From Myxococcus qinghaiensis (GTDB lineage Bacteria > Myxococcota > Myxococcia > Myxococcales > Myxococcaceae): a stretch of 64,000 nucleotides of DNA. The stretch lies in NCBI RefSeq assembly GCF_024198215.1, contig NZ_JAKCFA010000007.1, positions 124,001-188,000 of the forward strand, given 5' to 3'. Both the position numbers and the translations under genes were made by a program. The notes under the pieces were generated by a model that was not told where the DNA came from, did no database searches, and was given only the letters and a program-made list of their open reading frames with translations. This document shows, piece by piece, positions 1 through 9,037 of this stretch (positions are counted from its first letter, which is position 1; each line of letters opens with the position of its first letter).

Positions 1-1576
1 CCGGAGCCACGTCCAGCACCACGCGCGCATACTGTCCGGGCCCGCCCGTCTGACGGACGTGCCGGTACTCCTGACGCACGGCGCGCTTGAGCGTGTCGCG
101 GTAGGCCACCTTGGGCTGTCCCACGCGAGCCTCCACGCCGTACTCCGTCCTCAGTCGGTCCACGACCACCTCCAGGTGAAGCTCACCCATTCCGGACAGC
201 AGCACCTGGCCGCTCTCCGGGTCCACGCCCACGCGCAGCGACGGGTCCTCCGCCGCCAGTCGATGCAGGCCCTCTTCCAGCTTCGGCAGCTCCGCGGGCG
301 ACTTCGCCTCCACGGCGAGGTGCACCACGGGCTCCGGGAAGCCGAGCGACTCCAGCACCACCGGTGCCTCGGGGTCGCTCAGCGTGTCTCCCGTGCGCAC
401 GTTCTTCAGGCCGAGCGCCGCCGCGATATCTCCCGCATGGACTTCCGAGACCTCCTCCCTGCGATTGGCATGCATGAACATCAGCCGACCCACGCGCTCC
501 CGCTTGCCCGTGGCGGGATTGAGCAGGACGGTGCCCGCGCGCAGCGTGCCCGAATAGACACGCAGGAAGACGATGTTGCCCACGTTCTTGTCACTCATCA
601 TCTTGAACACCAGCGCGGCCGGAGGACTGTCGTCCGCCGGTTCACGCGAGGCACGTTGCTCCGTGCCCGGCACCAGTCCCTCCACCGCCGGAAGGTCCGA
701 GGGCGCGGGCAGGTAGTCGACGACGGCGTCCAGCAGCATCTGCACTCCCTTCTTCTTGAACGCCGAGCCGGCGAGCACCGGCACCAGCGTGCGCGACAAC
801 GTCCCCGCGCGCACCGCCCGCACCAGGTCCGCTTCCGTGATGTCTTCCAGCCGCCCGTCCACGAACTTCTCCATGACGCCGTCGTCCACGTCCGCCGCCG
901 CTTCAATGAGCCGCAGGCGCAGCGTCTCCACCTGCTTCCGGACCTCCTCCGGCACGGACTGCTCCTCGTGGTACTCGCCGCCCTCGCCGTCGAAGCGGAG
1001 CGTCTTCATGCGCACCAGGTCCACGAGGCCCTGGAACTCCGACTCACTGCCGAGCGGCCACTGCACCGCCACGGCGCGAGCGCCCAGGCGCTCACGGATG
1101 GACTCCAGGCTCATGGCGAAGTCCGCGCCCACCTTGTCCATCTTGTTGATGAAGGCGATGCGCGGGACGCCGTAGCGGTCCGCCTGACGCCACACCGCCT
1201 CCGACTGGGGCTCCACGCCCTGGCTTCCGTCGAACACGGCCACCGCGCCGTCCAGCACGCGCAGGGAGCGCTCCACCTCGATGGTGAAGTCCACGTGTCC
1301 CGGCGTGTCCAGGATGTTGATGCGATGGGGCGTGCCCGTGGAGGGCCCGTGACGAGGAGACCAGAACGCGGTGGTGGCCGCGGAGGTGATGGTGATGCCG
1401 CGCTGCTTCTCCTGCGGCAGCCAGTCCATCTCCGTGGAGCCGTCATGGACTTCGCCCGTGGAGTGGATGCGACCGGTGAAGAACAGGACGCGCTCGGTGA
1501 GCGTCGTCTTGCCCGCGTCGATGTGCGCCATGATGCCGATGTTGCGATACCGCTCGATGCGAGTGCTGCGGGACAT
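1..1576 (-). CDS. fusA: Elongation factor G, C-terminus cut by the window edge
   Basis: Translational GTPase that drives ribosomal translocation and, with RRF, ribosome recycling in the cytoplasm. The visible 525 codons start at an ATG (complement of 1574-1576) preceded by GGAGTCC. The GTPase motifs are intact: G1 AHIDAGKTT at residues 17-25, the effector segment [11 protein letters not shown] at 59-69, G3 DTPGH at 90-94 and G4 NKMD at 144-147. Domain II and the start of domain III follow, and the frame is open to base 1, so the rest lies outside. The gene is not preceded by rpsL/rpsG, so it is probably an EF-G copy outside the str operon. Myxobacteria commonly carry more than one EF-G, so which copy is the main translocase cannot be told from here. 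Family assignment is secure; the symbol is generic. Confidence 0.95.
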   Translation of the reverse strand, partial: MSRSTRIERYRNIGIMAHIDAGKTTLTERVLFFTGRIHSTGEVHDGSTEMDWLPQEKQRGITITSAATTAFWSPRHGPSTGTPHRINILDTPGHVDFTIEVERSLRVLDGAVAVFDGSQGVEPQSEAVWRQADRYGVPRIAFINKMDKVGADFAMSLESIRERLGARAVAVQWPLGSESEFQGLVDLVRMKTLRFDGEGGEYHEEQSVPEEVRKQVETLRLRLIEAAADVDDGVMEKFVDGRLEDITEADLVRAVRAGTLSRTLVPVLAGSAFKKKGVQMLLDAVVDYLPAPSDLPAVEGLVPGTEQRASREPADDSPPAALVFKMMSDKNVGNIVFLRVYSGTLRAGTVLLNPATGKRERVGRLMFMHANRREEVSEVHAGDIAAALGLKNVRTGDTLSDPEAPVVLESLGFPEPVVHLAVEAKSPAELPKLEEGLHRLAAEDPSLRVGVDPESGQVLLSGMGELHLEVVVDRLRTEYGVEARVGQPKVAYRDTLKRAVRQEYRHVRQTGGPGQYARVVLDVAP

Positions 1577-2034
1577 AAAGGACTCCTGTTCCCGTCGGGC
1601 AGCGAGGCCCGCGGGTTGGAAAATGATTGAGGAGCCGGTTGGAGACACGACGGGCGTGGAGTCGTCAGGCGCACGCACGCGCGACTTGCCGGAGGGGCTC
1701 GAAGGGCCCGCTCAGGGACGCGTGAGGACACACGACGGCTCAGACGGAGCCATGGCGGAACCGGGCTTCACGACACGCGGGAACCAGCGACCCGCGCACC
1801 GGAAGGACTCCGGCCCGCCTGCTCAAATGTCGAGCAGAACCTCGTGACGGGGGGAAAGGCACACGTCCGCCGCCGGCGCGGGGAAGCGCGCAATCAGCAG
1901 GGCAGTGAAGGAGACGGGCCTCATGATGCGTATGAGTTAAGACAGACGACAGCCATTGTCAACTCACGCCCCTGGATGCTCGGCGCAACCGCGTGCGCAA
2001 CGCGGGTGAGCGATGCGCATCGGCCCGGTCCGGC
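1577..2034. other. 458-bp gene-free stretch upstream of fusA
   Basis: No convincing coding region in either strand. It contains a sigma70-like promoter for fusA near 1934-1962, leaving about 350 nt of untranslated leader before the fusA ATG. A 13-codon reading frame on the minus strand (1712-1753) has no visible ribosome-binding site and is not supported. I recognise no riboswitch class. Confidence 0.5.
1934..1962 (-). promoter_or_regulatory. Sigma70-like promoter reading towards fusA
   Basis: On the minus strand a perfect -35 TTGACA (complement of 1957-1962) is followed, after 17 bp, by TAACTC (complement of 1934-1939). It stands alone in an otherwise GC-rich gap and points at the EF-G gene. 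The start site would fall near 1927. Confidence 0.55.
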
Positions 2035-2790
2035 TCAGAGTTCCGCGTCCTTGCACAGGTCGTCCTGCAGCTCCGTGAGCGCCTTGCGGGTGCGCATGGG
2101 CTGGCAGGTGTTCGCCAGGAAGGAGGAGGAGGCGCCCACCGTGGCCGCCTTGAGCTTCGCGCCCAGCGCCGCCCAGCACCGCTCGAAGGCCACCTTCCTC
2201 GCCTCCGCCGCGCGAGCGTCGTCCTTGGGCAGGTCCAGCGCCGCGAGCACCGTCTCCCCGAGCGCCTCGTCCTTGCAGGCTTCGGAGTCCTTGCGCTCCC
2301 CCACCGCCAGGGCGAAGAGCGGCATCGCCACATACGCGAAGCGGCCCTGCCTCACGAGCCGGGCGGCCTTCAGCGCGGACTCCGGCCCGGTGCCCACCGC
2401 GAGCTGTTGATACGTCTCGACACAGTCGCGCCCCTCCTTCGCGAGGCAGCGCTCCAGCCCCTTCACCGCGCTCGCGTCACGCACGGCGGTATAGGCCGGG
2501 GCCTTGGTGAGGAAGGCATACCGCTGGCCCAGGGTGTGCGCCTTCCGCGCCGCTGCGAACGGCTCCTTGTCCGTGGGCGTGACGGCCTCGACCTCCGCCG
2601 TCGCGGCCTCGGTGACCAGGCCTCGCCAGGCCTCCGTGCGCGTCGCGGGGGGAACCTCCTCCGCGCGCTCCAGCAGCTCCGCCCAGGCCTGCTGGGAGGA
2701 CAACGCCTGGAGGTCCGCGAGCGTCGCCGGAGGCTTCGCCACCGCCACCGTGGACATCAGACAAGCCATCACCACCGCGTGTCGCTTCAT
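2035..2790 (-). CDS. Secreted protein of unknown function
   Basis: 251 residues with a Sec-type signal peptide at the N-terminus (MKRHAVVMACLMSTVAVA, cleavage likely after AVA), so it is exported. The mature part is Ala/Leu-rich and helical and has several Cys. I recognise no family. The start at 2790 is preceded by GGGAGG, and its ATG overlaps the TGA of the upstream gene (ATGA), so it is translationally coupled. It is the last gene of a three-gene operon of exported proteins. Two conserved-looking Cys near the C-terminus (in NTCQP and DLCKD) could form a disulfide; that is inference. Confidence 0.8.
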   Translation of the reverse strand: MKRHAVVMACLMSTVAVAKPPATLADLQALSSQQAWAELLERAEEVPPATRTEAWRGLVTEAATAEVEAVTPTDKEPFAAARKAHTLGQRYAFLTKAPAYTAVRDASAVKGLERCLAKEGRDCVETYQQLAVGTGPESALKAARLVRQGRFAYVAMPLFALAVGERKDSEACKDEALGETVLAALDLPKDDARAAEARKVAFERCWAALGAKLKAATVGASSSFLANTCQPMRTRKALTELQDDLCKDAEL

Positions 2791-3560
2791 CGTCCAAGCC
2801 TCCCGCCGAGAAACGCCGCCCCGGTGGCCGCGCCCTCGCGGACCGTGGTGAAGATGAGCGTGGAGCCGCTGCGCTCCAGCGCGAGCGCCGGCCCGAAGCG
2901 ACACGACAGCACAGTGACGTCCTTCAGCGCGGCACAGCGGGTCCGCGCCTGGGTGAGCAGCGGTGCGCAGGCGGCCCAGACATCCACGTCGGCCATCACC
3001 GTGTCATCGAAGGTCTTCCAGTCGAAGCTGAAGCTCGCCGACGTGCCACAAGCACCACGCAGCGCCGTCAGGGACTCGGCGGCGCGCGCGGTGTACTTCT
3101 TCTCCAAATGGGGCCACGCCTTCTTCTCGAAGGCGGCGACCCTCCCGGACTCACGTTGCAGGGTGTGCGCGGTGAGGACCTCGGAGGCGGACGCGGCATC
3201 CGTCGCCTCTTGATTGAACCGCACGCGGAAGGCGGGCTTGCCCGGCACATAGACCTCGAAGACACCGCTCTCACGCTCGGACGCCAACACCCAGTCCGCA
3301 CCGCGATGACGGGCCACGTAGTCGACACCGGCCCGGGTGCTCCGCGCCTTGCAGCGCACCGCGAGGCCATCATGTTCGGAGTCGGCACCGCGAAGCTGGA
3401 GCACCGCCGCCGCCGACTCGCGAGGAGCCAGCATGACGACCTCCAACGTCTGTCCGTCCTTGCCCCGGTAGACCTTGAGCGACAGGGCCTCCAGGGACTC
3501 CGCCTCCACGGCCGCCTGGGCCACGAGCAGCGCGAACATCACCGCCAGCCTCCGCGCCAT
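2787..3560 (-). CDS. Secreted protein with Cys-containing domain, paralogous to the upstream gene
   Basis: 257 residues; the start at 3560 gives a signal peptide (MARRLAVMFALLVAQAAVEA). The C-terminal half (CGTSASFSFDW ... DVWAACAPLL ... VLSCRFG ... GSTLIFT) resembles the same-order segment of the neighbouring 3563-4042 product (CGTKLAVKTDFQNF ... YCEAAING ... SLSCLFSG ... KGTLTYR). The two therefore share a domain with matched Cys. Function unknown. It ends in an ATGA overlap with the downstream gene and starts 2 bp after the upstream stop, so all three are one operon. Confidence 0.8.
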   Translation of the reverse strand: MARRLAVMFALLVAQAAVEAESLEALSLKVYRGKDGQTLEVVMLAPRESAAAVLQLRGADSEHDGLAVRCKARSTRAGVDYVARHRGADWVLASERESGVFEVYVPGKPAFRVRFNQEATDAASASEVLTAHTLQRESGRVAAFEKKAWPHLEKKYTARAAESLTALRGACGTSASFSFDWKTFDDTVMADVDVWAACAPLLTQARTRCAALKDVTVLSCRFGPALALERSGSTLIFTTVREGAATGAAFLGGRLGR

Positions 3561-3562
3561 GG

Positions 3563-4042
3563 TCAGTTCAGCGCCTTCTCGAGCACGGCCTTGGTGTTGT
3601 CCTCGATGTTCGTGTGGTCCTTCCCCATGCGGTACGTGAGGGTGCCCTTGTCGAGCGAGATGTTCGCCTGCGTCGCCCCGTTGACGCTGGTGTCCTTCTT
3701 GTCCGCGGGCTTCACGCCACTGAACAGGCACGACAAGCTGGTGACCTTCTTCGCGATCGACTTCTTGTACGCCGGGCGCTCACACAGGCTCGTCACCCCG
3801 TTGATCGCCGCTTCACAGTACGAGCTGAAGCTCGTGCCCGACCAGTCCTCCGGCTTGAAGTTCTGGAAGTCCGTCTTCACGGCGAGCTTCGTGCCGCACT
3901 TTTCGTTGGCGGCCTTCAGCGCCTCGGCGGTCGCCTCCTCGAAGGAAGCCTTGGCCTCCTCCTGCGCGGGCTTCAGGTCCTCTTCGGCGAAAGCGGACAT
4001 CGACAGCAGGGTCACGACGGCGAACACGAGCTTCGAAGACAT
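3563..4042 (-). CDS. Small secreted protein, first gene of the three-gene operon
   Basis: 159 residues. The ATG at 4042 has AAGGAG upstream and opens a signal peptide (MSSKLVFAVVTLLSMSAFA, cleavage likely before EED). The mature protein is Lys-rich with four Cys (in EKCGTK, YCEAA, LCERP and SCLF) and is probably disulfide-bonded in the periplasm or outside the cell. The domain is shared with the next gene of the operon. Lower GC and a higher Lys content than its neighbours are visible. No known family recognised. Confidence 0.8.
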   Translation of the reverse strand: MSSKLVFAVVTLLSMSAFAEEDLKPAQEEAKASFEEATAEALKAANEKCGTKLAVKTDFQNFKPEDWSGTSFSSYCEAAINGVTSLCERPAYKKSIAKKVTSLSCLFSGVKPADKKDTSVNGATQANISLDKGTLTYRMGKDHTNIEDNTKAVLEKALN

Positions 4043-4144
4043 GCGGAGCTTCTCCTTGGAGATAACGACATCCGCGAGTTTCGAAGTGTCCTGCTCCTGA
4101 CGCAAGATTGTCCCAGCTCAACCCTACCGGCGGAGGTGTTTCTC

Positions 4145-5341
4145 TCAGGCGCTGAGAGCCCGAACGCGTGCGGCGAGGTTCTGGGTGAAGAGCCGGTAGA
4201 TGCGCAGCGCGGCGGCCTCATGCGTGTCCAGGTAGTGCTGGAAGCCCGCGCGGGTGATGCGCAGCGCGCGGACGGCGGTGCGCGCTTTGACGCGGGCGGA
4301 CACGGGCGCGTCCTGGACCAGCGAGATTTCTCCCAGATAGGCCCCGGGCCCGAGCGTGTTGAGCCGGCGCGCGTCGTCCTCCGTGCCGCTGAAGACATCC
4401 ACGGTGCCCTCCAGCAACACGAAGAGGCCCACGCCCGCGGCGCCCTTCTCCAGCACCACCGCGCCCGCGGGGATGAGCACCTGTCGCGCCACGCGATACA
4501 GGTCCTTCATGTCGTCCAGCGACAGCTCGCCGAAGATGGGAATCGCCTTGAGATACCCGTAGCCGTTCGCCTCGGGCGACGCGCGCTGGGAAGGCAGCCG
4601 CGCGATGACGGCCTCCGCCTCCGCGTCCATGCCCATGCGGCGCAAGAGGCGCGCCTTCTCCGCGGCCAGCGCGGGGTCGCCCCGAGCGACCTCCGAGCCC
4701 CGCATCGTGTCCGCGAGCAGCGCCAGCGCCCTGCGCGTGAAGCCCTCCGCGTCCAGCAACATGCACATGCGCAGCACCGACTCCACGTGCCGTCCATCGC
4801 CCGCCGGCACGCTGCCCAGCGCCTCCACCTCCGCGTGGGGCTGACCCAGCTCGCGGTAGATGAGCGCCGCCTCGAAGGGACGGCCCAGGCGGACCAGGCA
4901 CTGCGCCACCGGCTCTCGCGCGCCCAGGCCCCGGTAGACATCCAGCGCCCGCTCCAGCGCGCCACCACGCTCGAAGGCGGCGGCGGCACGGTCCGCTTCA
5001 CCCGCGCGCAGCCAGGCCTCCGCCGCGTCCACGTACTGGCCGCCCTGGACGTAGAGCGCCGCCATCCGCGAGTCCTCGCCGCAGCCCACCAGGAGCCGCG
5101 CGGCGCCGGAGAAGTCCCGCGCCCACCGCAGCACCTCCGCCAGCTGCTTGCGCACCTCCGGAGGCGTCGCCGCCGCGTCGCGCAGCAGCCGCTCGCGCTG
5201 CGCGGAGCCCAGCTCCTCGTAGAGCCTGGCCGCCGTCGCGGCCGACTCCAGCCCCATCAGGGATTGCAGCGCCTGGAGCGTGCCTTCCGCACTGGCTCGT
5301 TCCCCGTTCGACTCGGGCACTTCCGCCTCGGACCCTGACAT
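4145..5341 (-). CDS. TPR-like protein with C-terminal cyclic nucleotide-binding-fold domain
   Basis: 398 residues. Residues about 15-250 are Ala-rich helical repeats of TPR type (for example AALYVQGGQYVDAAEAWLRA). Residues about 262-385 form a cNMP-binding fold, with the glycines GLFVLLEGTVDVF and the phosphate-binding-cassette segment GEISLVQDAPVSARVKA. The usual Arg of that cassette (PRAA type) is replaced by PVSA, so classical cAMP binding is doubtful. No membrane segment or output domain is present, so it may act as a scaffold. The ATG at 5341 has AGGGGGA upstream. Monocistronic by appearance. Confidence 0.85.
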   Translation of the reverse strand: MSGSEAEVPESNGERASAEGTLQALQSLMGLESAATAARLYEELGSAQRERLLRDAAATPPEVRKQLAEVLRWARDFSGAARLLVGCGEDSRMAALYVQGGQYVDAAEAWLRAGEADRAAAAFERGGALERALDVYRGLGAREPVAQCLVRLGRPFEAALIYRELGQPHAEVEALGSVPAGDGRHVESVLRMCMLLDAEGFTRRALALLADTMRGSEVARGDPALAAEKARLLRRMGMDAEAEAVIARLPSQRASPEANGYGYLKAIPIFGELSLDDMKDLYRVARQVLIPAGAVVLEKGAAGVGLFVLLEGTVDVFSGTEDDARRLNTLGPGAYLGEISLVQDAPVSARVKARTAVRALRITRAGFQHYLDTHEAAALRIYRLFTQNLAARVRALSA

Positions 5342-5435
5342 TGCGCGTCCCCCTGGCCGGGAGATGAGACCCCCACATCGGCAACCCTACCCGAGGGCCC
5401 CGACGTCCCGGCAGACGTGCGCCGCCTATATCACC

Positions 5436-5470
5436 CCTCGCCGGCTCCCGAAGAATCCAGGCCGGCGAGG
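5436..5470 (-). terminator. Hairpin downstream of the FKBP gene
   Basis: Perfect 9-bp inverted repeat, CCTCGCCGG (5436-5444) and CCGGCGAGG (5462-5470), with a 17-nt loop, just past the FKBP stop codon. No U-tract follows on the minus strand, so termination strength is uncertain. Confidence 0.45.
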
Positions 5471-5479
5471 AGCCTCTCG

Positions 5480-5977
5480 TCAGCGGACGAGGATGAGCTC
5501 CGTGTCGAAGACGAGCACCGAGTACGGCGGAATGGCGCCCGAGCTGCCCTGCGACCCGTACCCGAGCGAGGACGGGATGACGAGGCGGCGCTTGCCTCCC
5601 ACGCGCATGCCGGCGATGCCCTGGTCCCACCCCTTGATGACGGCCCCCTGGCCCAGGGTGAAGTCGATGGGGGACTTGCCCGCGGACGAGTCGAACTTCT
5701 TCCCGTCCGGCAGCCAGCCCGTGTAGTGCACGTAGACGCGCTTGCCCGAGGTGGCCACGTCACCCTCGCCCGGCGCTCCCAGGTCCTGGGTGTAGAGGCC
5801 GCTGGAGCTGAGCGTCATCGCCGCCAGGTCCACGTTCAGGCTCTCCGCGTACGTCACCTTGGTGGGGTCGCCATTGTCCGGGTTGCCCGTGTCCGGCGTC
5901 GGCGTGTCCACTTCATCGCTGTCGCAGCCCGCGAGGGGGAGCATCAGGGCGGCGCAGAGCAGCAGGGAGCGAAACAT
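5480..5977 (-). CDS. FKBP-type peptidyl-prolyl isomerase lipoprotein
   Basis: 165 residues. The signal peptide ends in the lipobox LAGC (Cys18), so it is a lipid-anchored periplasmic or outer-membrane protein. An Asp-rich linker leads into one complete FKBP domain (about residues 55-165). It has the expected pocket residues: VHYTGWLPDGKKFDSS, the central Trp in VIKGWDQG, and IPPYSVLVFD at the C-terminus. It should catalyse cis-trans isomerisation of prolyl bonds in exported proteins. The gene is divergent from the metallophosphoesterase gene. Confidence 0.95.
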   Translation of the reverse strand: MFRSLLLCAALMLPLAGCDSDEVDTPTPDTGNPDNGDPTKVTYAESLNVDLAAMTLSSSGLYTQDLGAPGEGDVATSGKRVYVHYTGWLPDGKKFDSSAGKSPIDFTLGQGAVIKGWDQGIAGMRVGGKRRLVIPSSLGYGSQGSSGAIPPYSVLVFDTELILVR

Positions 5978-6142
5978 GGGGGCCTCGGAAGGAGTGTGCC
6001 GGAGTCCGGCGCTGAACGGACCCCCAGCCTGCCCCGGAGCGCCTCCTCACGAAAGCAGAAGCGTGACCGCCTGCCTGCCGACAGGGCCCCCGGAGCGAAT
6101 TGCACGGGCGCCCCCGGCACGCTTCCGCTATGCAGGAGCACG

Positions 6143-7339
6143 ATGCCACGCTGGCTCAGCCTCCTCTTGTTCCTCGTCCCGGTCCTCGCGGTGATGGCGA
6201 CCGCGCACGTCTACCTCTACCGCCGGCTGGTGCGCGACCAGACGGCGCGACGCGGGCTGCGGCTCGGCGCCCAGGTCCTGTTCGGCGTCGGCTTCCTGGG
6301 GGCCGTCGGCTTCAGGCTCCTCGGCGGCCTGTTCCCCTCCGAGTTCGGGCGCATCATCGGAATCGGCCTGCTCGTGTGGATGGGGCTGGTGCTGTACCTG
6401 CTCCTCTTCACGCTCGCCGTGGAGCTCGGCCAGCGCGCCGTCTCACGGTGGCGCGCGCGACGCACCGCACTCGCTCCCGAGCTTCGCTCACAACCGCCCT
6501 CCCCCGAGCGCCGGGCCATCCTCACCGGAGGACTGGCCGTGGGCGCGGGGCTCGCGGGTGCTGGAGTGAGCACCTTTGGCGCGTGGCGCGCATTCCACCC
6601 TCCCGACGTGCGCGACATCCCGGTGCGCCTGCCCCGGCTGCCGCGGGCCCTGGATGGGTTCTCCCTGGTGCAGCTCACCGACATCCACATCGGAGACGTG
6701 CTCCAGCGACACTTCGTGGACGAGCTGGTGGCGCGCACCAACGCCCTGAAGCCGGACGTCATCGCCATCACCGGGGACCTGGTGGATGGGAGCGTGGAGC
6801 GTCTGGGTGCCTACGTCGCGGGCTTCGGCGCGCTGCGCGCCCGGCACGGCGTGTTCTTCGTCACCGGCAACCATGACTACTATTCTGGCGCATCGTCATG
6901 GGTGGCCTACCTGGAGCGACTGGGCATCACCGTGCTGCGCAACCGCGCCGTGGACATCGGCGAGACGGGTGCGTCCTTCACCCTGGCCGGAGTCGACGAC
7001 TGGAGCGCGGCCCGGATGGGCGAGCCCGGGTACGACCTGGACGCGGCGCTGCGAGGCGTGAATCCGGACCGGGCCTCCGTCCTCCTGGCACACCAGCCGT
7101 CCAACTTCGACGAGGTCGCCCGGCGCGGGGTGGGCCTCCAGGTCTCCGGCCATACCCACGGGGGGCAGATGTTCCCTGGCAACCTCATGGCCGACGCCAT
7201 CTGGGGACAACGCAACGCGGGACTCAGCCGCACGGGCGACTCGCAGATCTACGTCAGCCGGGGATGTGGTTTCGTCGGGCCGCCGATGCGCGTGGCCGCG
7301 CCGCCGGAAATCGCGCGGCTGGTGCTTCAGCCCGGGTGA
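6143..7339 (+). CDS. Membrane-anchored metallophosphoesterase
   Basis: 398 residues. The N-terminus has three hydrophobic helices (about 5-25, 38-60 and 70-95), and a further hydrophobic stretch near residue 130 precedes the enzyme. The calcineurin-like phosphoesterase domain carries all blocks: DIHIGD, GDLVDGS, GNHDYY and SGHTHGGQ. It resembles the YkuE/YaeI branch, in which lipid-linked pyrophosphates such as UDP-diacylglucosamine are known substrates; the substrate here is not shown. The ATG at 6143 has AGGAG upstream. Confidence 0.92.
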   Translation: MPRWLSLLLFLVPVLAVMATAHVYLYRRLVRDQTARRGLRLGAQVLFGVGFLGAVGFRLLGGLFPSEFGRIIGIGLLVWMGLVLYLLLFTLAVELGQRAVSRWRARRTALAPELRSQPPSPERRAILTGGLAVGAGLAGAGVSTFGAWRAFHPPDVRDIPVRLPRLPRALDGFSLVQLTDIHIGDVLQRHFVDELVARTNALKPDVIAITGDLVDGSVERLGAYVAGFGALRARHGVFFVTGNHDYYSGASSWVAYLERLGITVLRNRAVDIGETGASFTLAGVDDWSAARMGEPGYDLDAALRGVNPDRASVLLAHQPSNFDEVARRGVGLQVSGHTHGGQMFPGNLMADAIWGQRNAGLSRTGDSQIYVSRGCGFVGPPMRVAAPPEIARLVLQPG

Positions 7340-7430
7340 GCACGCCCGGCATCGTCCGTGATTACGACGGGTTGGGTGGCGTGGAGCACGCGGGTTCCAG
7401 GCTGGAAACATATTTCAGGGCGGGCCGTCC

Positions 7431-7985
7431 ATGAGCCGGGTGATGGGGAGTCCCTCGGACGAAGAGCTCATGGAACGGTTCTGCGATGGAGCACCAGACG
7501 CCTTCGAGGCCCTCTTCGCGCGCCACTCCGGCCGCGTGCAGGGCTTTCTGACGCGCATGGTTCGCGACGGCTCGCTCGCCGAGGACCTCTTGCAGACCAC
7601 CTTCCTGTCCGTCATCCGCGCCCGGGGTCGCTATGAGCCCGGCACCCGCTTCGTCCCCTGGCTGATGACCATCGCCGCCAACGCCGCGCGCGATTCGCTG
7701 CGTCATCGTCAGCATGTGGAGTCCTACTCCTCGGGCGAGGGCACAGGCGCCCCCACATCCGTGCCCCCACCCTCCGGGGACCCCGCCCTCCGCCGCCACC
7801 TCCTGGACGCGCTGCAGAGTCTTCCGCCGGACCATCGCGAGGCGGTGGTGCTCAGCAAGGTGGAAGGCTGGTCGTTCGAGGAGATTGCCTCGCTCCGGGG
7901 CATCAGCGCGGGCGCCGCGCGACTGCGGGCACACCGTGGCTACGAGAAGCTCCGTGAGCTGCTCAGCGGGCTGGGAGAGGCGTGA
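7431..7985 (+). CDS. ECF-family RNA polymerase sigma factor
   Basis: 184 residues. Region 2 (about 25-95) includes the core-binding and -10 segment around AEDLLQTTFLSVIRA and FVPWLMTIAANAARD. Region 4 (about 125-180) carries the helix-turn-helix FEEIASLRGISAGAARLRAHRG. It directs RNA polymerase to a regulon that cannot be read from the sequence. Its TGA shares a base with the ATG of the following membrane gene (TGATG), the usual arrangement of a sigma/anti-sigma pair. The RNA ligase operon follows on the same strand and may be a target. Confidence 0.93.
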   Translation: MSRVMGSPSDEELMERFCDGAPDAFEALFARHSGRVQGFLTRMVRDGSLAEDLLQTTFLSVIRARGRYEPGTRFVPWLMTIAANAARDSLRHRQHVESYSSGEGTGAPTSVPPPSGDPALRRHLLDALQSLPPDHREAVVLSKVEGWSFEEIASLRGISAGAARLRAHRGYEKLRELLSGLGEA

Positions 7986-8650
7986 TGAAGCCGCCCATCG
8001 ACATCGACGCCCTTCTCAAGGAAGCGCCCCCCGCGCGGAGCAGCGCGCTCGAACGCGCCCTCGCGAGCGCACGCGGAGAGCTGGCCCTGCGCGAGCCGGT
8101 GCGGCCCTGGCGCACGCAGGCCGTCTGGATGATGGCGTCCTCCGGTGGGCTCGCCGTGCTGGTGGCCTGCGTCATGTTGGCCATTGGCGCGCTCACCCCC
8201 CCGGCCCTGCTGGCGCGCGTTCCCCTGCTGCTGCTGTTGCTCCTGACCAGCGCCGTCTGTGCCTGGGGCGCGCTGTCCCCGCGTGGACGGGGTCTGCGTC
8301 GAGCCGGCGTGGGGTTGGCCATGGCCTGCGCGGCGACGTTGGTGCTCGCGCGGGGCTCGCCCAGCACGACGCCGTCCCTGCCTGCCTGGGTGTGCACGGT
8401 GAGCCACCTGGCCGTGGGCGCGGCGCCGCTCGTGGTGGCGCTGTGGATGCTGCGCGGCGCGGCCTTCCAACCCCTGCGCGCCCTGTGCGCCGGGTTGTCC
8501 GTCGGCACGACGGGAGCCTTCGTCGGTGAGCTGGCGTGCGAACAGGACTGGCGTCACGTGGCCACCTACCACCTGTTCGCGTGGGCGCTCATCTGTGGGG
8601 TGGCCCTCGTCATGTCTCGCTCCCTCAAGCCCCGCTCCTACGCCCCATGA
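7985..8650 (+). CDS. Six-TM membrane protein, probable anti-sigma factor (DUF1109/NrsF-like)
   Basis: 221 residues: a soluble N-terminus of about 45 residues, then six hydrophobic helices. The conserved-looking tail ELACEQDWRHVATYHLFAW precedes the last helix. DUF1109/NrsF proteins are known six-TM partners of ECF sigma factors that hold them at the membrane. Size, topology and coupling to the sigma gene fit, but similarity is judged by eye. The ATG at 7985 is preferred; a GTG lies one codon earlier. Its last codons overlap the next gene (ATGA at 8647). Confidence 0.75.
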   Translation: MKPPIDIDALLKEAPPARSSALERALASARGELALREPVRPWRTQAVWMMASSGGLAVLVACVMLAIGALTPPALLARVPLLLLLLLTSAVCAWGALSPRGRGLRRAGVGLAMACAATLVLARGSPSTTPSLPAWVCTVSHLAVGAAPLVVALWMLRGAAFQPLRALCAGLSVGTTGAFVGELACEQDWRHVATYHLFAWALICGVALVMSRSLKPRSYAP

Positions 8651-8976
8651 CCCTGGACCCCTCTCTCATCGTGAGCACGGACGTGGACGGAGCACCGGTG
8701 CGAATCGGAGAGCACGTCACGGTCGTCAGCACTTCCTCGGACGGCACCATCAGCCCGGGGTTCCTCGGTCGCACCGGCACCGTCGTGGCGCTCGTCTACG
8801 ACGACCCCAGCCGCCAGTACCCCGCGGATCCGCTCATCCAGGTCCGAGTGGAGGGGCTGGGTGAAGACCTCTTCTTCCCGGACGAGCTGGAGGCCCCCTG
8901 GGTGAGGCAGCGCGTCCCCCGCCAGCGCGGTGAGGACCGGGAGCACGCCGAGCCCCGCCTGCACCGCGTGCAGTAG
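8647..8976 (+). CDS. Small protein with SH3-like beta-barrel appearance
   Basis: 109 residues, unnamed family. Residues about 15-75 are beta-rich with a KOW/SH3-like pattern (VRIGEHVTVVS ... FLGRTGTVVALVYDD ... PLIQVRVEGL). The last 25 residues are charged and probably disordered. No signal peptide. The ATG overlaps the stop of the anti-sigma-like gene (ATGA), so it is translated with the sigma operon. The RNA ligase gene begins 61 bp later on the same strand. Such folds bind nucleic acid or protein; no role is assigned. Confidence 0.75.
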   Translation: MTLDPSLIVSTDVDGAPVRIGEHVTVVSTSSDGTISPGFLGRTGTVVALVYDDPSRQYPADPLIQVRVEGLGEDLFFPDELEAPWVRQRVPRQRGEDREHAEPRLHRVQ

Positions 8977-9037
8977 CACCCGTCGTACTCGCGGCGACGC
9001 GCCAGCATTCGTCTGAAGCAGCGGGCATAGTCCAGCG

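Noticed and set aside
59-1630. A 523-codon plus-strand frame over the EF-G gene
   Set aside because: The opposite strand encodes a clear EF-G with all GTPase motifs; the plus frame is His/Arg-rich and meaningless.
1712-1753. Possible 13-codon leader peptide upstream of fusA
   Set aside because: No ribosome-binding site and no feature to distinguish it from chance.
7400-7430. GGAAAC followed by GTCC before the first sigma gene, resembling an ECF promoter
   Set aside because: The -10 would touch the start codon, leaving no leader; probably chance.
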